From Plazaster borealis (lineage: Eukaryota > Echinodermata > Asteroidea > Forcipulatida > Labidiasteridae), in contig CM037463.1 in assembly GCA_021014325.1 (NCBI GenBank), forward strand, positions 23,286,026 through 23,350,025: 64,000 nt of DNA, read 5' to 3'. Shown here piece by piece: positions 23,330 through 34,011 of the stretch. The notes under the pieces were generated by a model. That model had not been told where the DNA came from. It did not search any database and was given only the letters and a program-made list of their open reading frames with translations. Numbering within the stretch: position 1 is the stretch's first letter; every line of letters starts with the position of its first letter. The position numbers and the translations under genes were made by a program.

Positions 23330-23548
23330 TACACTGCAAAACCTGGGGTGTTAAAATCGACACCATGGATAGATACCGAAGAGAGAATCAAAATTAACAT
23401 CAGGGTGTTAAAATAACACCAATGTAATTGTTTTGGCAGAAATGTGTGTTATTTTAACACCCTATGGTGTAAATTTTGTACTTATCTTCGGCAATTATTT
23501 GTGGCAACACCCATGGTGTCATTAACACTCCATTTTTTTGCATTGTAC
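23330..23548. mobile_element. Palindromic MITE, second copy of the 7164 family
   Basis: Starts ACACTGCAAAACCTGGGGTG and ends CTCCATTTTTTTGCATTGTA, with TTAAAATCGACACCATGG and CACCCATGGTGTCATTAAC inside. More diverged and slightly shorter than the copy at 7164. Confidence 0.7.
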
Positions 23549-24216
23549 AATTCGTTTGGGGAAATCGGAAAGGCTCTACATTGGGTGTTTTGGAAATGTA
23601 AACCGTAAGAACAGTCAGCGTCTGACACACAAACATATTCCAATTCTTGTTGTTCGTTTGTTTATTTATTGATTTGGATATTTATTTATTAATCTTGTTA
23701 AGATCATGACCGGTTGAATAGGACCTTCTTGTCAATCGACCTGATGCAAATGACGTCATTATAGTTGAGGGCGCTCTCGCCTATAGGTCAAAATGAGGTT
23801 GTTCAGTGGCCAATCCTCCCCGCCGCGCGTAAAATCTGTGCGTTTTCCACATTAATCTCCATTTTATGGAGATTCATAGTTTTCCATTGTCTCATCACCG
23901 GTTTACCTCAACCTCGTTCCTATGGGTGACCGATCTCGCCCAGCATGCCATGAGGAGATCGATACGGCGCGCTGCCCATAGAAGCAAGGCTTTACCTAAG
24001 ATGACGGCTTGATGGAGTCAATGCATTAGGTATATTGCGTCGTAACATTATCCATCATCCGATGGTGAAATGTGAAGTTACTTAAACATGTTTAATGTTG
24101 ACGGGATCCGTCAAAGAAATGAAGCTCACTACGGTTTCACAGCAATCAGAATCTGAATGTGAATTACATAGTCCGGGCAAAGCATCCTATGGAAACACCA
24201 CACCAATTTTATTTTT
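23549..24216. other. Unassigned non-coding sequence
   Basis: Nothing coding is seen. The stretch 23760-24000 is modestly GC-rich (CCTCCCCGCCGCGCG; GATCGATACGGCGCGCTGCCC). Confidence 0.35.
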
Positions 24217-24345
24217 AAGCCTTCGAGAAAGACTCTGCTAGGGTCGAAACGTCAGGCCATTAACTATTTTTTGCATTTATTCCATAGGTCTTTTTGGTTG
24301 GTAAGCAGTTTGCAACAGGTAATTCTATTTTCTCAACTTTTGTTT
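24217..24345 (+). repeat. Penelope-like retroelement tail fragment
   Basis: The block GCCTTCGAGAAAGACTCTGC...GGGTCGAAACGTC followed by GGTTGGTAAGCAGTTTGCAACAGG recurs at 51241-51355. A short stem (GACTC...GGGTC) followed by GAAAC resembles the hammerhead-like terminal motifs of Penelope-like elements. Family name is an inference. Confidence 0.4.
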
Positions 24346-24374
24346 AAAGAAGACAATGAAAAAATTTCAGTTTT

Positions 24375-24540
24375 AAACGTGGGAGGAAAACCCCTACAGG
24401 TAGGGATTGAAACATAATCCACATGCAAGGCTCCAGACAGGGAATCGAACCGTGGTCCACAGAGTTGAAAGGCAGGGAAGAACCTACGGTACTGAGCTAA
24501 CCTGAATGCCATTACAATCATACAATTATACAAGGTTCCA
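24375..24540 (-). repeat. tRNA-derived SINE, second type
   Basis: The minus strand reads GGTTAGCTCAGTACCGTAGG (A-box region near 24510), then ACGGTTCGATTCCC (B box near 24440), then a body with TAGGGGTTTTCCTCCCACG. This differs from the tRNA-Leu type at 48971. It lies just downstream of the acetoacetate-decarboxylase-like gene. Confidence 0.6.
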
Positions 24541-24592
24541 TTAAGTGACATTGGGGGGACCTAGTGGTGTAATGAATTGATATGTTCACATC

Positions 24593-25245
24593 TCAGAGAC
24601 AGTCGAATGGGTCACTGATAGTGAAGTGAGCCCATACCTCCACTGTGCCAAGTGCTTCAGTCACTGACGGGGTACTGATTTGAACATCCGGGAAATTTAC
24701 ATCCAGTACTCCCGTCTGAGCTTGCATTGTCATACTTGCTGGTCGGACCTGGATGCTATCAAACTGGTAGTGATGGTTGGCACATGTTTTTTTACTGCTT
24801 TGATAAGACCCGAACCAAGTTTGGGACATGATGTTTTGATAAACAGTAAAGTTTGAGAAGTTTTCTGGGGAAGTAAATTCACCTGATGGGTCAAATGAAG
24901 CAGTAAACTTCTTCCCATCAAATGTTAAATCGTAAGTGGTGTCAGTCATTTTAATGTCGGCCTTCTTAGCATTCAGGTTGTACTGAAACCGCGACGAGTA
25001 ACTCAGAAACTTCGAATCGGTGTAGATGATGGACTTGTAGTTCAGGCTTGTTGGGGTGCCACCACCGCTTGAGGGCGCCATTGAAACAAATGGAATGTCC
25101 AGCTTGAACTCGGGGAATTTCATGAGGAGCCATTTGGGGAACCCGATGGGTCCTACGTCATGCTCAGTACCAATCTCTAACACGACTGGGTGATGGTTAG
25201 CTAGAAGACCTGGTAAAGATACCTCCTCAAGGACCATTGAACGAC
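24593..25245 (-). CDS. Secreted acetoacetate-decarboxylase-like protein, exon 2
   Basis: This terminal exon gives residues 61-277 and stops at TGA (24595-24593). The acceptor is AATCACTCAG, intron ending at 25246; the first two bases complete a Gly codon, so the frame matches exon 1. Features expected of the acetoacetate decarboxylase fold: HHPVVLEIG (78-86), DIPFV (110-114), then IIYTD...SRFQYNLNAKKADI (133-158), where Lys154-Lys155 align with the Lys pair whose first member forms the Schiff base in bacterial enzymes. About 120 residues follow, with two Cys (215, 276), ending in DPFDCL. The family assignment rests on pattern similarity read by eye; true substrate and activity are unknown. 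Confidence 0.7.
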
Positions 25246-26147
25246 CTGAGTGATTAATAACCAGCAATAATATTTATTTTAAAATGACAATTATTTTACA
25301 GGCCAAAAAAGCAAATGAGGGTCAGCGGTTTCAGATCGATCATCATTTGAATAATCAGTTTAAATAAAAATATCAAAATGACAGTTACAAGTTTATAATT
25401 AATTGACATGAACCTGTTGCTTATAGATTGATGCAGCGGTTTTACAGATATCAATATTAGACGCAGCCTGCCCCTTGTCAATCAGGTGTCACGGTATCAG
25501 CCACGGGCAACTTTCAAGTGAATTATTAATTATAAGCTGAATGTTATTTTTAGATAATGTAACTGATTGTATTGTTTTTATGGCAAGATTATGGGAAACA
25601 AACAGGTGCAATGAGATATCCAAATACACAATTATTTTCAGTTTAAAAGAAGGTTCTGGTTTCAAATTCAAACTGCTGTAATGGGTCATAGTTTCATATA
25701 AGTTATATATAATTGCCAAAATCAATTTAGTCCCTGAGTTTATGTACAACTTTTTAATTAAAATATTTAGGAAAATATCTTAGAGGGCTCATGAAGAAAA
25801 ATATATCTTATGAGGAAACTTTGAGCTACTTACTAATCCCCTTAAGTGTATGAAAACTAATTGACATTCGTATTAATTCCATTGAAAAGTGAATTTCTGT
25901 AAACATTTAAATGTTTCCTCTCTTATCTGGACAAATGGGGGCGCTGTCGCATATTATTTCGGGGAGACACTTGTTTTATTTCCGTTGAAAAAAATTAAAC
26001 CAAAGAATTTGCTTGTTAAAAGAATTTGTGAGAAAAGGGTTGCGCGTTGGATTTCTGTCATGAACTGACTCGCTAACAAATCACTAAAGAAAAGAACGTT
26101 TACGACAACGAAATATCCTAAATTCTGTCCACTTTGTGTGCATAAAC

Positions 26148-26170
26148 CATGGAGGTAGAATCACCTCCAT
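26148..26170. mobile_element. CATGGAG micro-palindrome, copy C
   Basis: A 23 bp insert starts CATGGAGGTAGAATC and ends ACCTCCAT, with 8-9 bp arms around a 6-base loop. Exact 8 bp direct repeats GCATAAAC flank it (26140-26147 and 26171-26178). One of the three cleanest examples. Confidence 0.7.
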
Positions 26171-26393
26171 GCATAAACTATTACTGTAACATTTTGCCTG
26201 ACATGACATCACACTTTAGCTCATGGATATGGAAAATTGCATTAGCATAAAATACAAAAACACGCCAAAATACGCTTAAAATTGGCAAATCACATTGCAT
26301 TGACCCTGTAAATAATTGCCGACTTTGAGATATGTTTTTGTTGACGATAATTTCTACAAGAGACCCAAGACGGTAGATAATTATTGGTCGGAT

Positions 26394-26753
26394 TTAAAGG
26401 CATCGTACAAGTTTGGTAATTGTCAAAGACCAGTGTTCTCATTTGGTGTATCCCAACATATATGCATAAAATAACAAGCCTGTGAAAATTTGGGCTCAAT
26501 TGGTCATCGAAGTTGCAAGAAAATGATGAAAGAAAAAACACACTTGTTGTACAAATTTGTGTGCTTTCAGATAGGACTAAAAACTTCTTGCAAGAAGTTT
26601 TTTTTTATTTTAGTGAGAAATTACCTCTTTCTCAAAAACTACGTTACTTCAGAGGGAGTCGTTTCTCACAATGTTTTATACTATCAACAGCTCTCTATTG
26701 CTCGTTACCAAGTCAGTTATTGAGTAATTACCAAACGTGTACGATGCCTTTAA
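26394..26753 (-). mobile_element. TTAA-flanked MITE, family F1
   Basis: Starts TTAAAGGCATCGTACAAG and ends GTGTACGATGCCT|TTAA. Centre AAACTTCTTGCAAGAAGTTT. Inserted in the intron next to the 5' splice site of the acetoacetate-decarboxylase-like gene. Confidence 0.85.
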
Positions 26754-26774
26754 GACCCCTATAATTATTTATAC

Positions 26775-26955
26775 CTGTAAGAAGCATTTTCTCCACAGTA
26801 GACTTGGGTAGCTGGACGATAGCCCACCACGCATGATAGTGGCCTTTTATAGAGCCCGTAGACCCCGCCGTATTTGATGCGGTCGACGTCCCACCCGCGT
26901 CGACAAGGCTTACGAGCAGCGTAGCTACCGGATAAAGTAAGGCAATCCTGAACAT
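26775..26955 (-). CDS. Secreted acetoacetate-decarboxylase-like protein, exon 1
   Basis: Encodes residues 1-60 plus one base. It starts at ATG 26955. The first 20 residues (MFRIALLYPVATLLVSLVDA) form a typical signal peptide with likely cleavage before GG, so the product should enter the secretory pathway. A low-complexity Ser/Thr/Gly segment (21-36) precedes HAWWAIVQLPKSTVEKMLL (41-59), which fits the first strand-helix of the acetoacetate decarboxylase fold (a hydrophobic strand, then a proline and a helix leading to the PGLL-type turn in exon 2). Donor is ACAG|GTATAA; phase matches exon 2, giving a 277-residue protein. Secretion is unusual for the bacterial prototype, which is cytosolic. 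Confidence 0.72.
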
Positions 26956-27972
26956 TTTAAACGAGCAAGTATCAAAACCGGACTGTAAAGTACAGAAGGA
27001 CTGGAAAAGTCAAGCAAAAGGATCGATTCTACATCAACGCCATCCAAAATGTGACACTGTTTGTTCGAATGGTCTTGTTGAGCGTCTGGCAATATTTTCA
27101 GATCGTCCTATAAGTTTATTGATAGTATTGAAGTGTCAAAGAGAAATTCCGTGACAGACATGGGATGACTGATACATGTCTAAAAGTACTGATATTATTA
27201 TTATTTTCTCTGTCAGTTTATTCAATGTTATCAGTCAGTTGGGTTGCTTGCCATCATTCCTGTCCGATAACAGTGTCAAAGACACATTGGTGCCATTCTG
27301 TAGGTAGGTCCATGATGATGGCTGTAATGCCCACAATGCAGAAATTTCGGAACACTGATACATGACTGATACATGTCTAATACTGATATAAGTTTTATTT
27401 TCTCTGTCGGTTTATTCAATGTTATCAGTCAGTGGGTTGTTTGTCATCACCTGATAATATTGTAAAAGATACACTGGCGCTATATTGTGCAGGTATAGTT
27501 CAATGATGACGGCATTATGCCCATAATAGACCGTATTGAATATGACGTCACCATTCAAATATCTGCCCTACAACATGGCGTCTGTGAGCGTGTGCGTTTG
27601 GGTGTGCGTGCATGTGCCGTAGAAATCAAACCGGGATTCCTGCGTGCTGCGTGCTTCATTGATGTACGCGTTAAGACGTTAAGACGCGCATACGGTTTGC
27701 CCTACAAGATGTCGACTTTCATAGCAACAAAGGGGTTTTTCAATACGGTCTATTAAACTTGTTTGGACACCTGTAACAATGTCGTACACAACGGGGACCC
27801 TCCCTCTCTTTTCCCGGTTAGGTGAAATTAAAAAGGATTATGAAAAATACAAAAGGGTAAACGAAATAACAATCTGCTCCTTCCAAACGTATTCTCCAGG
27901 CAAATGAATACGCACCCCAAACTATTAATGGACGTGACAATAAGACAAAGCAGGTACTGGAATTTTGTTCAC
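26956..27972. other. Intergenic; 5' flank of the preceding minus-strand gene
   Basis: Contains a diverged direct duplication: CTGATACATGTCTAA...TTATTTTCTCTGTC...TTATTCAATGTTATCAGTCAGT occurs at about 27168-27240 and again at 27365-27435, so a roughly 197 bp unit is present about twice. No coding sequence is recognised. Confidence 0.45.
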
Positions 27973-28345
27973 TTAAAGGCATCGTACACGTTTGGTAATT
28001 ACTCAAAATATATATTAGCATAAAAACTGACTTGGTAACGAGCAACAGAGAGCTGTTGATAGTATAAAACATTGTGAGAAACGACTCCCTCTGAAGAACG
28101 TAGTTTTTGAGACAGAGGTAATTTCTCACTAATAATAAAAACTTCTTGCAATAAGTTTTTATTCCTACATCTGAAAGCACACAAATTTGTACAACAAGGG
28201 TGTTTTTTCTTTCATCATTTTCTTGCAACTTCGATGACCAATTGAGCCCAAATTTGTACAGGCTTGTTATTTTATGCATATGTTGGGATACACCGAATGA
28301 GAACACTAGTCTTTGACAATTACCAAACGTGTACGATGCCTTTAA
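27973..28345 (+). mobile_element. TTAA-flanked MITE, family F1
   Basis: Starts TTAAAGGCATCGTACACG and ends GTGTACGATGCCT|TTAA; the best preserved terminal pair in the window. Centre AACTTCTTGCAATAAGTT. The right TTAA is shared with the adjoining F2 element. Confidence 0.88.
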
Positions 28346-28731
28346 AGGGTCTGTATACGTTTGGTAATGACTCTGAAAATTAATGGCAATAAAAACTTAC
28401 TTGGTAAGAAGTACAGCAGCTTTGGATAGTATAATGCATTTTGAGAAACTTGTCACTTCAAAGTACTGCGGTTATGGAAAAAGATATCACTTTTTATCCC
28501 AAACAATTTTAATCTGAGAAGCGTTATGCAGTAACGTTTCTCAGATATTGATTCCAATTGCAAATTATTCTTCCTGCGTGGACATAACCGCTCCAGTTTT
28601 TCGGCAATATCTTCAAAACGCCATCACCTTTTGAATTGAAATTTTCACAGGTTAGTTTTATGGTATAAATCTACAACTATATGTGATTGAAACAAACAGT
28701 GGGTTCGAATTACCAAACGTATACAATCTCC
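28342..28731 (+). mobile_element. TTAA-flanked MITE, family F2
   Basis: Starts TTAAAGGGTCTGTATACG and ends CGTATACAATC, where the terminal CCCTTTAA is missing and a Penelope-like tail begins. The centre has TCTGAGAAGC and AACGTTTCTCAGA. Confidence 0.8.
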
Positions 28732-28775
28732 TGAAGACGTTCAGAGCATACTGATCGAAACGTCGAGTTTTCAAA
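28729..28775 (+). repeat. Possible Penelope-like tail with CTGAAGA...GAAAC core
   Basis: The sequence CTGAAGACGTTCAG, six bases, then CTGATCGAAACGTC gives a stem-loop preceded by CUGAAGA and followed by GAAAC, reminiscent of hammerhead ribozyme cores found in Penelope-like elements. The closing pair is imperfect. It truncates the right end of the F2 element. Confidence 0.35.
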
Positions 28776-30548
28776 CCACCGGTTCTTCTCAGAACCACCA
28801 CAACTCATAATAGAGATTAGGTGCATGGTGTCTCCGCAAACATCACTTGATAGGATGGGAATGACGAGGGTCATCTCTGGTTGTTTGTGGAGCACGGCGA
28901 GTCTTCATTTCGAAATATTTTCTTTGTAACTGTGTAGTGGGTCATGTCTTCTTCATTTCATTCCAAGACGATAGTACAATATCATATCCGACGACAGTGA
29001 AATCTATCATTAACAAACATAATTTAAAATTTAAAATTCACTTATTGTGAATATTAAAAGAATCTATTTATAAAACCGTTTCTTCTTACCTTCTATTCTA
29101 ATATCACCGACGATGTACACTTCGTTTGGCGTTCAGCATCTGATTAAATCTTTTAAGTTCAAAACACATCTTATACCCCCGGAAATCATCAGGGTTTTTA
29201 AAAGGTTTTTTTAATAGTTTGGGTACTGGTAGCTGTCTGTCTGTAACCTCTTACGTAGTGACACACCCTGTCCGTGGTCCACTGCTGCAGTGCATTGTGA
29301 TTTTTGTACAGTGATTTGCAGGGGTACAGCGATCGTAGACACTCCTCGTAATTTTTTGTGTGAATTAAACTAATTCACCTGACGAGTGACGTCATCATCA
29401 AAATAATCTTGGTTGACCTATTTTGGGAGCCAATGCCAATAAGTGTGTGTTATACCATGGTTATACACTATGTAGTGTGCATTTTAGCCGCCAATCGGAT
29501 ACGGACCATAATTCACAGATCAGAAGTTTGTCTCTATGTCCAACACGGTCCCTGTCAGTCCAGACAATCAGTATCCCCAGTGTCATTCACAGATGAAATT
29601 AACTCATAACATGCTTTTAGGCCTATTTCCCTTTGCTTAGTTTCTTCAAATCATCCTATAAACTTTTGTGTGTGTACTGAATCGAAGCCATCGGACAGTT
29701 ACTAACAGAGGGTCTCAGTCAGCAACTGTTTGAATAGTGAACAATGGCTTTTATGATTTGATAACCCATGCAAAGCCCATAATATCAAAGGTTGATTAAA
29801 CCATGGAGGTAGAATCCTCCATGATTAAACAAAACCATAGTACCCCCCCCCCCTCCTCCGCCTCTCCCCCACCCCCTCAATTTTTGTAATCAGTCAAAGT
29901 AAGAGCGCGCCCTCTCCCGTTCAACCCAAATATCAACCTGCATGACCTGCGACCTTCACACGCAGCGCAATTTCTTTTCATATGCATGTGCGTGGGGTTG
30001 GTTGTGCTGTTGCCAAACTCATAATCAAGGTAAATTTCCTCATTTTGAGCTTGATGTACGTGAATACCAACTCATCCACTACTAATCAAGAGCTATGTCG
30101 CCGTTCAATGTTTTATTTGTTAATATTGGTGCGTCTGCTTGACTGTCTTATTCAGCTTTTTCAGGTGTTTAGTTTTTGTTTATTTTTGTTTCTAAATCTT
30201 TTCTAATTCTAATGTCTGTGTTGTGTGATCTTGTTTGTGTAATATTCACTATCTGTTAAATAATTTGTCGACAGTCATTTGTTACTAACAAATACATGAA
30301 ACTGCCGAAACTTGCACGTACCATTTCTTATTGGAGGAGTGCAGTGTAAGTGTTGGCTCCGTGTCAAGCAAGAGTCTTTGGAATTGGTTGTAATTTAGAC
30401 AAAACACTTCTCCCAAAAAAGAGATGAAATTTGGTGGGTATACCGTTGCTAATAAAATATGGAAACAATTCCGTATCCAACTGCCACTTTTTCGCTCATA
30501 TTGGTACCCAAACCAATATCTCATTTGAGTAAAGATACTAATAAAAGA
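28776..30548. other. Intergenic or intronic; mostly unassigned
   Basis: Contains micro-palindrome copy D (29802), a C-rich run (29846-29878) and AT-rich sequence. No coding similarity. Confidence 0.35.
29802..29822. mobile_element. CATGGAG micro-palindrome, copy D
   Basis: A 21 bp insert starts CATGGAGGTAGAATC and ends CTCCAT. Exact 8 bp direct repeats GATTAAAC flank it (29794-29801 and 29823-29830). Almost identical to copy C apart from two bases in the right arm. Confidence 0.7.
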
Positions 30549-30651
30549 GTAGACCCAGTAACTGGGGTGCTGTACTTCTTCTTTTTTTAAATGACATTGT
30601 GTCAAAATTGCTTTTAAAAAAGGAGTATAGCGTTCCATTTACTGGGTCTAC
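30549..30651. mobile_element. Short foldback element (TAGACCCAGTAACTGGGG TIR)
   Basis: Left end GTAGACCCAGTAACTGGGGT and right end CCATTTACTGGGTCTAC are inverted repeats of about 35 bp including the ACTCC...GGAGT subterminal part. The same terminus opens the much larger element at 32067. Confidence 0.7.
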
Positions 30652-32066
30652 TTTTTTATTTTATAATGAGTGAAAAAGTAGCAGTCGTACCTACAATACA
30701 TGTACTTGTTGTTCTGTAGTTCTTATTTATATCACTCGACATGTCAAATAATGAAATAGTATTACTTAGAGCTCCATAATATAGGCTCTATAGTATTTAT
30801 TGTTTTATATTTCATTCAGCCCCGATGATGTCGGGGAATATTCTGAGGAAGTTGCTATAGAAGCTGACATCTTTAATTAACACAACGCTACCGGCGACAG
30901 TTCTTTGAATCTGATATTGACTCGTTCAATGATGATTCTATCCAGGATAAATCGACGGCTTGTTGCCAACAGATTGTGGCAGGTACATATAACCAAACTT
31001 CAAACATTTTAATCTTATAAAAAGTTGTATAAATATAGTTGCGATAATCGTAACCATGCGACCGTCGAGAGGATGGAGGGTTACGATTATCGCAACTAAT
31101 ATAAATGCCCTTAATTTAGAGACACATTTACATGTCTCATCATAGTGTGCATTCAAAGCTCTTTTTACAAATTTCATCTCTTGATTCGTACAAGAAGGTA
31201 TTCACTCCCACTTATTAAAACCCACTTGTTATTGATGAGACAGATGCTTACTCCAAGATGCCTGAAAATCTCCCATAAACTTGGTCTTTGTGCAAGCATT
31301 GTCGTTCCTTATCACTCGACTCATCACGATTCCCCCACTATCTGTGCACCGCACACACTCTAAGGGGCCATTCAGAATAGTCAATGTTAAAAAATTACCC
31401 AGCTGGCCAAGATCGTCAATTTCATTCCTGATTAAACTACAAAGTTGTTTGTTTAAACCAGGAAAAGCCATTGAAAACTACTGATGTTGGAGAACTTTGA
31501 TTTAAAATATCTGGTTCATTTGAGGCATTACTTTTTTCTTCAGTGTATAGATTATATTATGAAGCCATTCAATATTTAAAAGTCGAAATTTGGGGTGGGT
31601 GGGTGGGTGGGTCAAAACAATTCCGAAATGTTATAAAATTGACTGTTCTGAATGGCCCCTAAATACTTGAACCATCGAACCATAGCGGACGCTGTTTAGG
31701 AAAACTTGAATTCTTCCATCACCTACCACACGTACTTCTGGCAAACACCCTCCATTGGTGAAATAGTCACGCCATGTATGCAGTGTTGATCGCAAACAAT
31801 TACGTATGAGAACGTCTTGCACTAAGATTACTATATGCACATAACAAAGTAACCCATGCCACACTTTCAGGGCATTGTATTTGTGTGTGATCAATCAGTG
31901 CCACAGATTGCCACTGCAGAAATTGATCAAGGCTGAGAACCTTATCTCTTCCAACGGTGGCCCAAATTCAGTCATTATTGAGCTTAGCTGGTGGCTTCTC
32001 CAGTTACCCACTCTCATTGAAGTATTTTGGGGTATCTGGCTCTACTCTCCACATCGGCATGTGTGT
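30652..32066. other. Unassigned non-coding sequence
   Basis: Contains the hairpin at 31037 and a (GGGT)n run at 31594-31612. The segments AAGGGGCCATTCAGAATAGTC (near 31362) and GACTGTTCTGAATGGCCCCT (near 31641) are inverted repeats bracketing about 300 bp, so a further palindromic element probably spans 31361-31661. Confidence 0.45.
31037..31097. repeat. Hairpin with 19 bp perfect arms
   Basis: Arms AGTTGCGATAATCGTAACC (31037-31055) and its exact complement (31079-31097) surround a 23-base loop with CGACCGTCGAG. AT-rich flanks extend the pairing imperfectly. It may be a tiny MITE or a structured RNA; neither is shown. Confidence 0.6.
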
Positions 32067-32475
32067 TAGACCCAGTAACTGGGGCGCTGTACTCCTTTTT
32101 TGAAATTTTGACATCATCCGTCGTACTAGCGCCCCAGGAAAAACTTGTATTTTCTCAAAGCAAAACTCAATTTTGCGATCACCTTCTCGGCAGTATCCAC
32201 AGGTGCCCTGCCTTAACCGTGATGACTACGCGGTTGAGGTAGGGCACCCGTCTAATCGATGGGTGCCTCTCCTCAACCGTGATAACAGTGCGGTTGAGGC
32301 AGGACACCTGTCTAAAATTTGACAGGTGCCTGCCTCAACCTTGGGTCATCACGGTTAAGGCAGGGCGCCCGTGTGGGATCGCCAAATTGAGTTTTGCTGT
32401 GGGAAAATACAAGTTTTTCCTGGGGCGCTAGTACGACCGATGATGTCAACATTTCGAAAAAGGAGTACAGCGCCT
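32067..32475. mobile_element. Large palindromic MITE with nested internal hairpins
   Basis: Arms of about 100 bp (32078-32180 and 32372-32475) are near-identical inverted repeats, sharing CGTACTAGCGCCCCAGGAAA and AAACTTGTATTTTC. The interior carries alternating short inverted units, TGCCTNNNTCAACCGTGAT and complements such as ATCACGGTTAAGGCAGG, four times in about 170 bp. The left end has the TAGACCCAGTAACTGGGGCG terminus of the 30549 element; the right outer 10 or so bases are lost. Confidence 0.8.
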
Positions 32476-33626
32476 GTGTGTGTGCCTCAAAATGGCAGAG
32501 TTGTGGCATAATGAGGTATGGGTTGGTTGTCTCAAAAAACACGCTGATGCAGGAGGGTCTTTGTTCAAAATCTGACTAGATATCAATTTATTTTTATTTA
32601 TTCCTTACAAACAGATCAGTGGTGTGCGATCCAACGACAACGCCATACCGAAGACGGCTCTACTCTTGCTCTTTACTGGTGTCGGGATGTCTGTATTTAG
32701 CGCCCACCGGCTTCTCACGACACAATCATGTCGTTCAATCCTTCCCAAACAGGAATGAGGACGTCAATAGTTTGTTGACCCCAACTGGACAGGTCAAAAT
32801 GTGACCCCTGCGGTCATGTTGCAATGGGAATAGGTAGACTCGATGTTTGTTCTTGACGACAAACTCACTGGATGATTCACAATAAACGCAGTTTTCATTT
32901 CGGCAACCTTCGCTGTGAAATGAGAACTCATGTTCCCATCCAGTATTATTCCATGTGAGTGGAGTTTTTTCCTAAGCCCAAATTTCATAGCTTTGCTTAC
33001 CATTGAATTATGGGCTTACAAGGTAAGTGGTAAATGACTGCGCTACCTGTGTAAGCCAAAAATGCTTAGTCACACCAAATAAGCACACGCACAGGCAGCA
33101 ATTCGTTACTTACCTCTGAATTGTTCGCAAACGGTAAGCAGAGCCTTGATATTGGGTGCTGTTGTGCTGTGGACTGACATCATGGGATGAGGATTCCAAT
33201 CTTCACATCACATAAAGTTTACAGATGTCTTAAAAGTTTTACAATGGTACTCTCACTAGAGTTTAACAGGTTCATAGAATTTATCAATGCAATTATTATT
33301 CTACATGTACATTTAACGTCATGTCGTGTCGGTGCAACAAGGTCGTATCTCCTAAAATAGCATTTATGTGAAACGTGAGTTTCAGAATTTCAAAAGGTCA
33401 TATCTCCATAAAAATAACCTGGATGTACAAACACAGAGTCAATGGATGCCCAGATGAACGGAGCATTTTCGCGCGAGATTTCACTTTGTTGCAGAATCGA
33501 GTTAACGACCTTGTTCCACCGACACGTTACAAAAACTTAACTTTCAAGGAGGTGTTAAAACTCCCACTAGGTACGATGTAAATGGCTGGTTCCGTGTGAA
33601 GTACCTTTGTCTGTTGTGGCTATGGC
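32476..33626. other. Unassigned non-coding sequence
   Basis: The segment 32970-33120 contains CTTACC/GGTAAG and TGCTTA words typical of decayed palindromic repeats. Paired words CGTGTCGGTGCAACAAGGTCG (33334) and CGACCTTGTTCCACCGACACG (33507) bracket about 170 bp, suggesting one more inverted-repeat element at about 33325-33530. No coding sequence. Confidence 0.4.
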
Positions 33627-34011
33627 TTAAAGGCACTTGACACGTTTGGTAATTACTCGAAATATATACTAGCATAAAAACTTACTTGGTAACGAGCAAC
33701 GGAGAGCTGTTGATAGTATAACACATTGTGAGAAACGACTCCCTCTGAAGTAACGTAGTTTTTGAGAAAGAGGTAATTCCTCACTAAAATATTTGAATCT
33801 GAAAAAGACTTCAGGCCCGAAGCCTTTTTCAGGCATCTGAAAGCACACAAATTTGTGCAACAAGGGTGTTTTTTCTTTCATCATTTTCTTGCAACTTCGA
33901 TGACCAATTGAGCCCAAGTTTTTACAGGTTTGTTATTTTATGCATATGGTGGGATACACCAAGTGAGAATACTGGTCTTTGACAATTACTAAATGAGTCC
34001 AGTGCCTTTAA
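33627..34011 (+). mobile_element. TTAA-flanked MITE, family F1 variant
   Basis: Starts TTAAAGGCACTTGACACG and ends GAGTCCAGTGCCT|TTAA. The centre reads GACTTCAGGCCCGAAGCC instead of the CTTCTTGCAAGAAG core, as in the diverged copy at 17268. Confidence 0.8.

Larger units (their letters stand above)
25246..26774 (-). other. Intron of the acetoacetate-decarboxylase-like gene
   Basis: A phase-1 intron of 1.53 kb, donor ACAG|GTATAA and acceptor CACTCAG. It holds micro-palindrome copy C (26148) and an F1 MITE (26394) whose right end lies only about 20 bp from the donor. The stretch near 25500-25750 is AT-rich and unassigned. Confidence 0.75.

Noticed and set aside
27818..28306. Minus-strand 162-codon frame, with similar frames at 16983, 26490 and 33669
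   Set aside because: These frames translate the F1 MITE arms; the similar peptides at four places result from repeat copies, with shifted frames and stops at differing points.
32027..32542. Two opposite-strand frames sharing a LTSSVVLAPQEKLVFS peptide
   Set aside because: They are the two mirrored arms of the palindromic element at 32067-32475, not independent genes.
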